Assembly (NCBI RefSeq): GCF_024139115.2
Contig: NW_026943328.1
Coordinates: forward strand, 1 to 64,000
From: Armigeres subalbatus
Lineage: Eukaryota > Arthropoda > Insecta > Diptera > Culicidae
DNA: 64,000 nucleotides
Reading direction: 5' to 3'
Shown: in pieces, positions 33,796 through 43,835 of the stretch
Layout: each line of letters begins with the position of its first letter
How positions within the stretch are numbered: the first letter of the stretch is position 1
Made by a program: the position numbers and the translations under genes
Notes under the pieces: model-generated
The model's input: only the letters and a program-made list of their open reading frames with translations
Told to the model about the DNA's origin: nothing
Databases searched by the model: none

Positions 33796-34310
33796 AGAGT
33801 TTGATTCGCAGTTTTTTTCACAATCGGAAAATAAATAAACCAATTGGTCAACAGGATAATTGCGTTTTCTTATTGATACTTCATCATTTGATTAAGAGAA
33901 GGCAGATTTCATTTGAAAACGTTGACTGAATTTGAAGAAGGGAGAAACCCATAATCGCCATATTCCGGCCAAACTTTTCTAAAAAGGAAAACATCCACCG
34001 CTGCCTTATTCCAAGCAGACGTCTATTTTTAAAGAAGAGATCACATTCACCATCCAGAAGGAAACACATTAATCATTGCTTTTCACTGGGCAAACCATGA
34101 TTTCGATAAAGTGTTGAATTGATCGATAACTAAACAATACAATAATGGGTTCAGAAGTTAGGCTGGAGCATACACACACAAACATGCAAACATTGTGGTG
34201 ATGGTTTGCGGGAGTGCTTTCAGATTGCAGAAATCAACGTTTAAATTTTTGTTTACAAAATCTCATACGTCACATACATTGAATAAGTATCCGAGATATA
34301 TAGATAGCTA

Positions 34311-34341
34311 ATAGCTATATGTATCCGGCTTTGCTAGGGAC
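34311..34341. repeat. Duplicated TATGTACCCGGCTTTGCTCGG motif, copy 2
   Basis: Same orientation as the copy at 33766, about 545 bp away, each preceded by a TAATTACTAATTAC- or TAGATAGCTAA-like AT tract. Confidence 0.5.
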
Positions 34342-34484
34342 TGAAAAGTAAATTATACAATTAAAATGTCCAATGCTATAGCACGAAACCCACAGAGGTA
34401 GATCTACCGCTCATAGAATTGTACCTTTGTATCAATATATTTTTATATATTTGTTTGGCCCTTCTCATTCATTTCATTTATTTA

Positions 34485-36210
34485 GTTAACATCTAAACAG
34501 ATAACACTGAATCAACAATTTGACGCCACAAAGCTCGGTTCGAGGCCGCATCTCTCCATCCTCGTTCTGCATCCTGGTCTGCCCATCTCACTCGCTGCGC
34601 TCCACGCCGTCTCGTGCCTGCCGGATCGGAAGCAAACACCATCTTTGCATGGTTGTTGTACGGCATTCTTGCAGCATGTCCTGCCCATCGAATCCTTCCA
34701 GCTTTAGCTACCTTCTGGATACTGGGTTCGCTGTAGAGTTGGGCGAGCTCATGGTTCATTCTTCGCCGCTACACACCGTCTTCTTGCACACCACCAAAGA
34801 TGGTCCTAAGCACCTTCTCTCGAATACCCGAGAGGACACTCCTCTAGCATTGTCCATGTTTCATGTCCGTAGAGGACAACCGGTCTTATTAGCGTCTTGT
34901 ACATGACACATTTGGTGCGGTGGCGAATCTTTTTCGACCGCAGTTTCTTCTGGAGCCCGTAGTAGGCCCGACTTCCATAGATGATGCGCCTTCGTATTTC
35001 ACGACTAACGTTGTTGTCAGCCGTTAGCAAGGATCCGAGGTAGACGAATTCCTCGACCACCTCGAAGGTATCCCTGTCTATCGTAACACTGCTTCCCAGG
35101 CGGGCCCTGTCGCGCTCGGTTCCGCCCACAAGCATGCACTTTGTCTTTAAAGGGATTCACCACCAGTCCAACTTTTGTTGCTTCACGTTTCAGGCGGGTG
35201 TACAGTTCTGCCACCTTTGCAAATGTTCGGCCAATGTCCATGTCATCCGCGAAGCAAATAAATTGACTGGATCTGTTGAAAATCGTACCCCGGCTGTTAC
35301 ACCCGGCTCTCCGCATGACACCTTCTAGCGCAATGTTGAACAACAGGCACGAAAGTCCATCACCTTGTCCTAGTCCCCGGCGCGATTCGAACGAACTGGA
35401 GTGTTCGCCCGAAATCTTCACACAGTCTCGCACACCATCCACCGTTGCTTTGATCAGTCTGGTAAGCTTCCCAGGGAAGCTGTTCTCGTCCATAATTTTC
35501 CATAGCTCTACGAGGTCTATACTGTCGTATCCAACCTTGAAATCAACGAGCAGATGGTGCGTTGGGATCTGGTATTCACTGCATTTTCGAAGGATTTGCC
35601 TTTACAGTAAAGATCTGGTCCGTTGTCGAGCGGCCGTCAACGAAGCCGGCTTGATAACTTCCCATGAACTCGTTCACTAATGGTGACAGACGACGGAAGA
35701 TGATCTGGGATATCACTTTGTAGGCGGCATTAAGGATGGTGATCGCTCGAAAGTTCTCACACTCCAGTTTGTCGCCTTTCTTGTAGATGGGGCATAACCC
35801 CTTCCTTCCACTCCTCCGGTAGCTGTTCGGTTTCCCAGATTCTGACTATCAGTTTGTGCAGGCAAGTGGCCAGCTTTTCCGGGCCCATCTTGATGAGCTC
35901 AGCTCCGATACCATCCTTACCAGCTGCTTTATTGGTCTTTAGCTGTTTAATGGCATCCTTAACTTCCCTCAAGGTGTGGGCTTTGGTTGGCTTTCATCGT
36001 CCGCTAAACTGACGTAGTAATCTCCTCCGCTGCCTTGACTTTCACTGCCTGTACTCTCAGCGCCATTCAAATGTTCCTCGTAGTGCTGCTTCCACCTCCA
36101 CACGTTCGTCCGTCAAGATGCTCCCATCCTTATCCCGGCACATTTCGGCTCGCGGCACGAAGCCTTTGCGGATGCGTTGAGCTTCTGATAGAACTTGCGT
36201 GTATCTTTGG
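34485..36210 (-). pseudogene. RTE-like non-LTR retrotransposon 2, 5'-truncated minus copy
   Basis: Same family as the plus copy at 43.84-46.73 kb, nearly identical by eye. On the minus strand: linker and RT N-terminal block AIKQLKTNKAAGKDGI (near 35940), EELP..WKEG, RSTTDQIFTV region (near 35610, with a frameshift), RRGLGQGDGLSCLLFNIALEG (cited in parts), FADDMDI (near 35245), EEFVYLGSLL, and a C-terminal GRIRWAGHAARM block (34493-34759). The 3' end reads GTTAACTAAATAAATG followed by ATGAATGA, matching the plus copy. The endonuclease is missing. Several frameshifts make it inactive. Its truncated 5' end joins BEL/Pao sequence at about 36210. Confidence 0.9.
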
Positions 36211-36212
36211 TA

Positions 36213-38747
36213 GGCTTACATTGTCGTATTTCCATAGCAGCGACACTTCATACCGTCCGTTATGAAATGTGGTAGTTTCTTGCAACTTCGACCGAGCTCG
36301 TTCAGTTTCCCCCGAAAGTATCTGATTTTGTCGATCACTGATGCCTAAACTATCTAGAGCGAAATACCTTTTGACAGCTTCATGTAGAGTTCCATCAGAG
36401 TCATGGGCGTGAAAGCAGATGTGAAAGCTACGAGCAGTTCCATATGATGTTATGCAGTTTTCTAGCGGACAACTACCATAAACCGACCATCCTAGCCGGG
36501 TCTTAACTGCGAGAGGCTCATCTAACTTTCCCTCTCGAGATGATGTAGTAGCTTGACGTTGTTCATTCCGATCAATAGTTTTGGCCGAACATTATTGTAG
36601 GGTTCAATCGGAAGCCCTTTTGATTGAGAATACGTTTCTGTCAATTTACGAGCTGGTAGAGATTGTAATGGAAGTTTAATATCTTTGACAGTGTAAACCT
36701 CAGTTAGACTATGCTGAGCACTGTGTGTACCGGAGATGTTCAAGGAAACGATCGTAGCGTCTTTTTCATAGCGGCAGGTATCGGCAGTCCAGCGTAGACA
36801 AAGTGGATATTTCTCGCCGCGCAGTTTTAATTCTTTCGCTAAACTCTCCTCCATCAAAGTTAGAGATGATCCACTATCCAGAAATGCATACGTGCGCAAC
36901 TCGATTCCGTTGTTGTATAGGATAACTGGGAGGTACTGGAACAGTACCGATTTGCTTCCTCCTTGATGAGTGTTGCAGGGTTCAGTTTCTTCCGTATTGT
37001 TCATCTGTTGCACGACAGTCCGGTTATCAAAGCCAGATGACGACGCTTCATGCTTATATTTTCCATCGTTGTGAAGAAGTTGATGATGTCTGTACTGGCA
37101 ACCGTTATTTGCCATAGTTTTCCGGCTTTACATGGACCAACGATGAACGCATAGACAACTACGACATAGTTTGTGTTCCCGGATTATGTCCCAACGAGTG
37201 GAGAGGTTTAACGAAAGGCATTTCTTGCACTTTTGAACGGAGACGCAGTTTTCATGGCAAACGAAACAACTGCCATTACCGTCGTCTTTGGAGCTCGTTT
37301 CAGTATGCGTGTTGAATAATCCACCATCTTTCCGCCCGCGGTTAAATTTGCTGTCGGCTACTCCGGAAAACTGTGGCATCGTCACAGTGCTCGCTGCTTC
37401 TGCCAACTTGTACTCAGACAAAGTAACGGATCGAAGTGACTGTCGATATGTGGCCCAATTCAAACGGATCATTGAGGAAGTTTCTCGGTCAAGCTATGCA
37501 AAAGCGTGAGGTTGCAGAGGTACTCTTCTAGTTCACAGGCCTTGACTGTGGCTACCATATTGCGCACCGCCAGCGCAAAGTCAACAAGTGTTGCGAGACG
37601 ATCGGCTTTAGGGCTGGAAGACCATTAATCTTTTGCAGCAGAGAATGTACGATAATTTCTGGGCGACCAAAAAGCATTTTTTAGGGTAGAGAGAACTTGA
37701 TCCAAATTACCGGGGTGCAATATCTGGTACCTCACTGCTTCTAGCGCCTTTCCTTTAAGCACCTCTGGAGTCGTATCATGTTTTCTTCGGCTGTGAGTCC
37801 ACACAGATGCGTCGTGTTCTCGTATGAGGCAAAAAACAGAGGCCACTCCTCGGGTTCGCTGGTGAATATTAGCAGTTCCTTCGGTACGGCATGGCGGGCA
37901 GCGATTTGGCTCCTATTCAACAGCGTTACGCTTCCTACTGCTGTATGATCATCGTGAAATGCAGATGGATAGAATTCATGACCGATTGGGGGCAGATTAC
38001 TCGTTGACGGGGCAAATGCAGAGGCATGAGTTCGTTGATTAGCGAGAGGGTGAGAATACGGGAGAGCACTAGGGAGATCGGTTTGGAATGTAGAAGCAGC
38101 CGGACGTTGAATAGCAGGGTGAGAACGAAATGCAGGAATATGCGGTCGTTTATTAGTCACATGCGAGGGGAATGTAGTATCATCCAAATGCTCGTTTAAA
38201 ATGGATGGACGATTTGAAGGAGCAACCGGTTGAGGCTGCACAATCGGGATGAATGGAGAAATAATGTTGTTTCGTGTAGTGGGCGGTGCTTCGACTTGGT
38301 TGAAACACACTGGTGAAGAATGACTTACAGGAATCGTGACATTATCGCTATGAGGTGGAGTCATACGGTGATTCGCATTTGACGTCGAATCCAGTAACAA
38401 CTGGAACCTACGCCTTAAGTAACGCAATTCGATGGCTTCTTTCTATTTCAGGAATTGAATTCGTAGTTTCGAGGGTAGTCTATTAACGAGATCCTCTTCT
38501 TCTATTCTATTTCGACTTGCGCTCCTCTCTTCCGTAACCTCAGTGACAGGAGTAAGTAAGCCCTGTGATCGCTGGAACGTAGATGAAGGAATCAAATGTG
38601 CTCCATGAGCTCGAGGACGAGAGAAGGCACTGGTTGAAGATCGGTGGAAACTTGCGGTGGCGGTAGAGTTTGTACTATCGAATTTAGAGGACGTGGTGTC
38701 GGCGTGCGAGAAGGATGGTATTGGCAGTTTGACGTTGAGGAACGACG
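36213..38747 (-). pseudogene. BEL/Pao LTR retrotransposon, gag-protease-start of RT
   Basis: Minus-strand order is gag, zinc knuckles, protease, then the start of RT. Gag: an open N-terminal stretch (38745-38450, one stop), then a Ser/Pro-rich part and the conserved EPEEWPLFFASYENTT and AEENMIRLQRCLK blocks (37900-37750), with a frameshift into KGKALEAVRYQ (37790). Knuckle region: CFVC...QKC and LCRSCLCVH (37270-37150), where the usual His of the first knuckle appears replaced. Protease: catalytic Asp in AFLDSGSSLTLM (residue 80 of the 37115-36522 frame). RT approach: KTRLGWSVYGSC and LHEAVKRYFALDSLG (36510-36370). RT core, RNase H, integrase and LTRs are not seen. Clade call rests on these BEL-type gag and linker blocks. 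Confidence 0.88.
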
Positions 38748-38796
38748 TATGGTCTCGTCATATCTGTTCGGTCACAGTAGCAGGTTTTTCGGCATT

Positions 38797-38857
38797 GATT
38801 CTACCTGGGCACGTACACGATCCGAAAACGGAAATTTTAAGATGCCCAGGCAGAATC
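38797..38857. repeat. Small hairpin beside the PHD segment
   Basis: GATTCTACCTGGGCA (38797-38811) and TGCCCAGGCAGAATC (38843-38857) are inverted with one mismatch around ~31 bp. That spacer contains the left arm of the larger inverted repeat described for 38823-39229. Confidence 0.65.
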
Positions 38858-38879
38858 AAGCGCCCTGAGAGAGCCTGCT

Positions 38880-39080
38880 GCAGACATGTTTGCTCTGCAA
38901 TCTCCAGATAACAACGAGATGGTGTGCTGTGACCGGTGTGGCGAGTGGTTCCACTTCATTTGCGTCGGAGTCAACGAGGACGTGGCCAATCGTTCCTGGA
39001 GCTGCCCGGAATGTTCAGCGTCGATAAATCCGGCTTCAATTGCCACCACCGCCGACCTCGGCTACAGCAACCACAGGTGA
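38880..39080 (+). pseudogene. PHD-finger-like domain fragment, opposite to BEL gag
   Basis: The plus frame from 38886 encodes the core of a PHD finger: EMVCCDRCGEWFHFIC, then the W-x-C-x-x-C pair in SWSCPECSAS. The first Cys pair (CLLC, 38888-38899) is present but in the next frame, so a one-base frameshift breaks the Cys4-His-Cys3 pattern. PHD fingers occur at the N-terminus of gag in some mosquito BEL/Pao elements (from memory, not checked). It sits just upstream of the minus-strand BEL gag but on the other strand, between inverted repeats. I infer an inverted piece of the element; a fragment of a second copy or of a host gene is possible. Confidence 0.65.
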
Positions 39081-39107
39081 GCCACCCATACGTCCACCTT
39101 CATCAGT

Positions 39108-39212
39108 TCAGATGTTGCTTTGTGCAACAAAGAGGAAACGAATGTTCGTAATTTTAACTCGTGTATTTGCAGGAACGGACATTCGTTTCCTCTTTGTTGC
39201 ACAAGCAACATC
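39108..39212. repeat. Inverted repeat hairpin (GATGTTGC...GCAACATC)
   Basis: GATGTTGCTTTGTGCAACA followed by AAGAGGAAACGAATGTTCGT (39108-39146) is mirrored by ACGGACATTCGTTTCCTCTT and TGTTGCACAAGCAACATC on the right (39174-39212). Arms of about 38 bp flank ~28 bp. Almost perfect, so it is probably recent or maintained. Confidence 0.85.
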
Positions 39213-39229
39213 TTAAAATTTCCGTTTTG

Positions 39230-39580
39230 TGAGGGTTTCCGTTTACAAATTTGATTTTCGGTCCGCAATGTACGTAGTAGTTCTCAATTCTTGATTTCGA
39301 CGGTTATTATCAAACCATTGAGAGCACCTTTTGTGCGGTTGCAGATGTGTAACTAGGGTATGCTAAGTCACTAGTTTAGGATAGTTCGTAAGGTAGCATA
39401 TAGAATTCACTGATTTAGATAAGTTAAACAACAATTTCAATAATTTCAAAACTTATTTCTATCCGCACGATGATATATCTTCAATTATGATAGTCATTCG
39501 TCCCCTGTCAAATAGTTCTCTCTATCTCCGTAAGCCATCGCTAGAATCGTTGACGCAAGATAGTCTTCCAGCAGGTACGC
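39230..39580. other. No gene recognised
   Basis: AT-rich spacer between the PHD segment and the Jockey-like element. No recognisable feature. Confidence 0.4.
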
Positions 39581-39967
39581 TGCTCATTGCGGTTGATCGG
39601 TAGGTGCGGGTTCGCGTAATGGGTGTACGCAACACTGACCGAAGTTCCGTTTAGTGAAGGCATACCGTCGGTAGGTATAAGCGCGAAGAGCTCTATCGCG
39701 CACTCTTTTCAGGTTGCGTAATAGAGCATTAGTACACGGTGGTTTCCTCGGAGGCTTTCGCTTCGGTACAGCGGCCGAAACGCTGTCACGTAGCAGACAG
39801 TTGTAGCGGTCTACAGCTGATTCGATGTCCAGGCGGTCTAAAACATTCCAGTACGGGACAAGCATTGTCGGAGCTGTTGAAAATCGGTTTTGCGATCGCC
39901 ACTCATAGCTCCTTCGAAACGTAGATTAAATCCTTGATCAATTGATATATCCAACGTAGGATGATAG

Positions 39968-40046
39968 TTTCCTAGTAACAACACTCTTGAAGAGTAAATT
40001 ATGATCATCAAGAGTGTTATAAAATTAAAAAATGTTACTTGTGTTG
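39968..40046. mobile_element. Short MITE-like insertion in the endonuclease, copy 1
   Basis: CTAGTAACAACACTCTTG at the left and AAGAGTGTTATAAAA ... AAAATGTTACTT at the right form inverted ends about 70-75 bp apart, splitting the retroelement reading frame between VPLDN and YHPTLD. A related sequence lies at 40268-40322. Small and non-coding. Confidence 0.7.
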
Positions 40047-40267
40047 TCAAGTGGCACAACGGCGTCTGGAGCCTCAAGGACAGTGCATTAATGCAGTGAA
40101 TAATCATTGATAAACACCACGTCGAGCATCTTTGATGAAGTGTTAGAAAACCTGTTGATTCGGCTGAGTTCAAGAAAAGCAATTCCATCGACTAGTTGGC
40201 GAGTATCAGGTGTAGTTGCAGACAAAAGCGGATCAGGAAACGTGTAGCCATGATGTCTAGAAGACCA

Positions 40268-40322
40268 TAGTTTACTCTACAAGAGTGTTATAAAACTAGC
40301 ATAAAACCAAAATGTTACTAGG
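40268..40322. mobile_element. Short MITE-like insertion, related partial copy 2
   Basis: CATAGTTTACTCTACAAGAG followed by TGTTATAAAACTAGC and AAAATGTTACTAG. It matches the reverse complement of the 39968 element over its inner part and its GTTACTAG terminus. It also interrupts the same endonuclease frame. Confidence 0.6.
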
Positions 40323-40568
40323 GCGGAGAGAGTCCAGACAAGTCCTGGTTGATTGAAGTCTCCAAGCAAAAGAACCACATGTCGTCGGTCGGGAGGAATA
40401 TACGAGGCACCGTTCTCCCAGGAAGTGAGTGAGAGGTGAAGGGATGAAACGAAAAAAGGTTTTTATCTAGCAGTCAAGATTTTCGTTTATCTTCCAAGGC
40501 TAACTTCATGGAAAAAAGTGATGGATGAAAAATGTCTCTCACCATAACCAACGTAAAAAATTACTCGC

Positions 40569-40883
40569 CTAATATTTCCAACAGACCCTAGTAAAAATTT
40601 AGAAAAATTCGATTTTTGTATTGCAATCAACAGCTTCCATACTGCTTAGAACTGTTAAAAAGGCCTTTTTGGATTTATTTACAGATTCAATAAATCTTCA
40701 TGAAATTGGTCGAAAATATGCCTGGAGACCTATTTCAAGATTTTAATTGAAATGGATGGGGTGGCACTTTGAATCTGTAAAACTTTTCAGAACGATAAGG
40801 AGATCCAATCAATATGAAATCTGTTGATTGCAGTTAAAAAATCGGCTGTTTCAATTTTTGCTGAGGTCTGTTGGAAATATTAA
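40569..40883. mobile_element. TIR element, family B, copy 2
   Basis: Starts CTAATATTTCCAACAGACC and ends GGTCTGTTGGAAATATTAAG, about 315 bp, with imperfect inverted ends extending through CTAGTAAAAATT / AATTTTTGCTGAG. The interior matches the reverse complement of 10391-10648 (GGAGACC, GGGGTGGCACTTTGAATCTG, ATCCAATCAATATGAAA). No open frame. Confidence 0.82.
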
Positions 40884-40889
40884 GCCTCA

Positions 40890-41390
40890 AGCTTTCTGAA
40901 TGGTTCACACCGGTGGTGTGACGTATGTCTCTTTCCGTCCTTCGGAAAATTGTGATTGCATTGGAGCTCAGGTCCATATAAGTTCCCATCTCATGATGGT
41001 CCGATGATAAGATTTTGAACGTTTCTAGCGTCTTTATCTTTCGATGGATTTTTAAGAATTATATATCAACCGACTTGGACACTCTCCACCATTTTGCCTA
41101 TTTTATTGAAACTTAAGATTATTAACGATTAGCTACTGAGAATTTCAATTCTTGTCAAAGCCAGTCAAAATTTCATATGTAACCAATCCCGTGCATTCCT
41201 AACACGGACATCAAAATGCGGTATGTCACGGTATGTTCGGGTCTACCGGAAGATTTTCTTTGTGTATAAAAGAAGCAGTGCCTGCCGTGTGCGAGTCATT
41301 ACAATTTGTGACAGCAGCGCGTACTGACGTGCTTTTGGCTCCCGCATTTTTCGTTTCGTTCGTTCGCTGTGTTTACCTACACAGCGACAG
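40890..41390. other. No gene recognised
   Basis: Unique-looking sequence. The 86-codon frame starting at 41233 runs into the inverted repeat below and is not supported. Confidence 0.4.
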
Positions 41391-41394
41391 CATA

Positions 41395-42323
41395 CAGTTA
41401 CCAGCGCACATAGGGGTATTTTCGCAATCTAGCCGGAATAAATTATTTCATCTCTCAAAATGCTATATTTCACCTTATTTTATGATACTGTGATGATATT
41501 TTAGCTGAAATATCAGTTTTCTAAATTTTCACTTTTTAACCCATGTGCTTCACCCTTTAGAACCTTGAAAAATATTGGTAATTTCAATTAATTCGTTCTC
41601 GTCATCGCTTCTACCGAAATCAGCTTAACTCTATGTGTTTGCAAGGGGAAAGCTCTATGCTAAACCATGGTGTCATGGAAATTGCTCTTTGACTCTTCCT
41701 CTTTTCATAGGGAGGTCGAATGTATGATATAGGCCATAAATGCCTTAAATACAGAACCAAATTAAAAACATCCGCTTTCAAAATGGCACAAATTTGCGCA
41801 AGATTTTTCTTCGGGATCCTAAAATATAGACATAAATGCGTCCTCTCTATACTGAAATATTACCGAATATCATCGAATAAGTGTTTTATGCTTATTGAAA
41901 ATATAAGTAACATTAACTAGTTTCAGCTCGAAAATGGACTTCGAATTACTCTTTTGTATTTCTGTTCAGAAGCATTCATTCTTGTCAAAAATATGTTTTC
42001 ATGATACTATTTTGTCTACTTTTTCAAGGTACGTACTGATCTGTGGATTGCTGTGACAAATATTTGACCACAATAGAACATACCGAACGTAATCAAATTC
42101 AACAGAGAAAATCGTTAATTTCATCAACGAAAATCCTCTTACTTTGTAGAAGTGTAGTCGTAAAACTTTAAATCTAAATAGGAAACCTAGTACTAGGAGT
42201 CGCTCATCTACTATTCAGAGAAGTTTGAGGAATATTTGGACTGCTCTAAGACAATTTTGAAAATTTAACTTTATTCCGGCTAGAATGGTGAAATACCCCT
42301 ATGTGCAGCGGTAGAACTGCCGG
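41395..42323. repeat. Inverted repeat pair flanking ~820 bp
   Basis: GCGCACATAGGGGTATTTTC with CTAGCCGGAATAAA (41404-41442) is mirrored by TTTATTCCGGCTAG and GAAATACCCCTATGTGCAGC (42270-42308). The match is weaker outward to 41395 and 42323. It could be the two ends of one 0.93 kb non-autonomous element or two oppositely inserted copies of a short repeat. The interior (41465-42255) is AT-rich with no gene seen. Confidence 0.72.
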
Positions 42324-42603
42324 TGGGTGGGTCTGCGAATATGCATAAAAGAAGTGGGCGCATTTTTTTGTCATTCTGTGCTTGATGATGGTCGGATACA
42401 GTGGTGTCGGTTGCGATGGATGCAATCGCCCCTCGCATCGCTCGGGGTTCACGGCTACAGACCGATGATGGCTGTGGCAGCGAGGGTAGCAGTGGTGGAT
42501 GAGGAAGAATAAAATTAGAGAGATTTGGTCTGCTCATCCAGGTTATGGGTTTCATAATCCATATGATCCCGGGATGGGTATGAGTCATGTCATATGACTG
42601 ACC

Positions 42604-43001
42604 ATCAGTGTTGGTAAAAACTCAAAATCTCAAAACTCATGGATGATTCAAATCAAGCATGAGTTGAAACGCACCCAACTCAGCACCTAAAAACTTATGG
42701 ATGAGTTGAATCATTCATTTGAATCACCGTAGATTTTCTTTTGATCTCTTTCGTTAAAAACAGTGAAACGACGTTTGTCGCATAAAATATTAGACACTCT
42801 TTTATGTATAAGCAATAAATTGCCCTCAAATTGATTTCAAATGCGTTTTTAAACCAAAACGATTTTTTGGCAAATGAGAGAAATGATGCGTTTTAGCATA
42901 AAAAATTCAATCGTGATGCATTCCTTTAAAATCGCAGACGATTTCGTTCGCACGGGAGCGCTCGTTGATTGAGATTCATGAGTGATTTTACCAACACTGA
43001 T
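42604..43001. mobile_element. ~398 bp MITE with ATCAGTGTTGGTAAAA ends
   Basis: Left end ATCAGTGTTGGTAAAA (42604-42619) and right end TTTTACCAACACTGAT (42986-43001) are exact reverse complements; ACTCA / TGAGT a little further inward also match. CAGTG-type ends resemble hAT elements, but no 8 bp duplication is visible. The interior has repeated CTTATGGATGAGTTGAATCA-like words. Non-coding. Confidence 0.75.
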
Positions 43002-43166
43002 GCCTGGGAATTATTCCAATGAGAACCCTGCGTAGCATTTTGGATAATGAAAGAATAATTTTCAGAGAAATCCAGCAGTACAAGTATTTCACTTTGACCT
43101 AAAGTACTCTTTTTGTTTTTCAAAAAAATGTATTGCTGTTTGCAAATAATGTCATAAGTTATAAGT

Positions 43167-43308
43167 TCTAGACCAACATTTGAAAAGGGCGTAACAGCCA
43201 AAATTTGATCTCTCTAGTATTTTGTCTATGTATATAGCTATGTATGTAGATAAGGAATCCGATGGAATAAATTTTGGCTGTTACGCCCTTTTCAAATGTT
43301 GATCTAGA
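43167..43308. mobile_element. 142 bp palindromic MITE
   Basis: Arms of about 40 bp: CTAGACCAACATTTGAAAAG then GGCGTAACAGCCAAAATTT at the left, and the mirror AAATTTTGGCTGTTACGCC then CTTTTCAAATGTTGATCTAG at the right, around ~65 bp. A loose relative of the arm (CCCTTTTCATATGTTGACC) is at 43560. Confidence 0.8.
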
Positions 43309-43311
43309 GTT

Positions 43312-43830
43312 AATCCATTTTTTTTTTCAAAAATATACGATACAAATTTTTCTACAGGCTTTATAACGGTTTCTAAATTACACCGATTAGTGGTTAGCCA
43401 TTGCTCAAAAACAACATCTTCTTTTCCACTATTTTAATTAAATATCACTTCAGTTTCGTTTCGGCAACACTGCCCGTTTTCAAAGCAATTATTTGTTTTT
43501 GTGTGATTGTGCAATTGTTTTAAAGTAACTTCAATACAAAATGTCAAAGAAAATATAAACCCTTTTCATATGTTGACCCATGCTAAATGATGCTAAATTT
43601 CTTCCTAAACAAATTTTCATACGTCCAAAATGTGTCGTTGGTTGATGATAGGCTGCTGAACCTATAATTGGCGCTGTAGGCATAAAACACGCTGATAAAT
43701 TTTCACTCAATATGGACATGAAAAAAGTTTTGTTTAGAAAAACTTTTTTTCCTTAAATATTTCACAGAAACATTATTCCCAGAAAAATTAGATAGTTGAA
43801 ATACCTATCTGCAGAAATTGGAAATTGAAC
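43312..43830. other. No gene recognised
   Basis: AT-rich sequence upstream of the plus-strand RTE. It may include the element's 5' UTR but nothing identifies it. Confidence 0.35.
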
Positions 43831-43835
43831 TAGCG

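Larger units (their letters stand above)
38823..39229. repeat. Segment bounded by 20-bp inverted repeats
   Basis: The left arm AAACGGAAATTTTAAGATG (within 38823-38844) and right arm CATCTTAAAATTTCCGTTT (within 39209-39229) match over at least 20 bp in inverted orientation. The segment between them contains the plus-strand PHD-like frame and a second hairpin (39108-39212). This geometry allows inversion by recombination between the arms. Confidence 0.8.
39583..40425 (-). pseudogene. Jockey-like non-LTR retrotransposon, endonuclease end and linker
   Basis: Minus strand. The endonuclease block VVLLLGDFNQPGL lies near 40380-40345, then a stretch resembling QLVDGIAFLELSRIN with SSKMLDVVFIN (40200-40100), EAPDAVVPLDN just before 40040, YHPTLDISI resuming at ~39960, and a linker rich in Lys/Arg (KPPRKPPCTNALLRNLKRVRDRA, cited in parts, 39740-39660). 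The catalytic Asp/Asn of GDFN is present. There is at least one stop and two short insertions. RT is not present. The clade (Jockey, I or CR1 group) is inferred from motif style only. Confidence 0.78.

Noticed and set aside
38644..38911. Plus-strand frames of 74-84 codons upstream of the PHD frame
   Set aside because: They overlap the better supported minus-strand BEL gag N-terminal frame and show no domain of their own.
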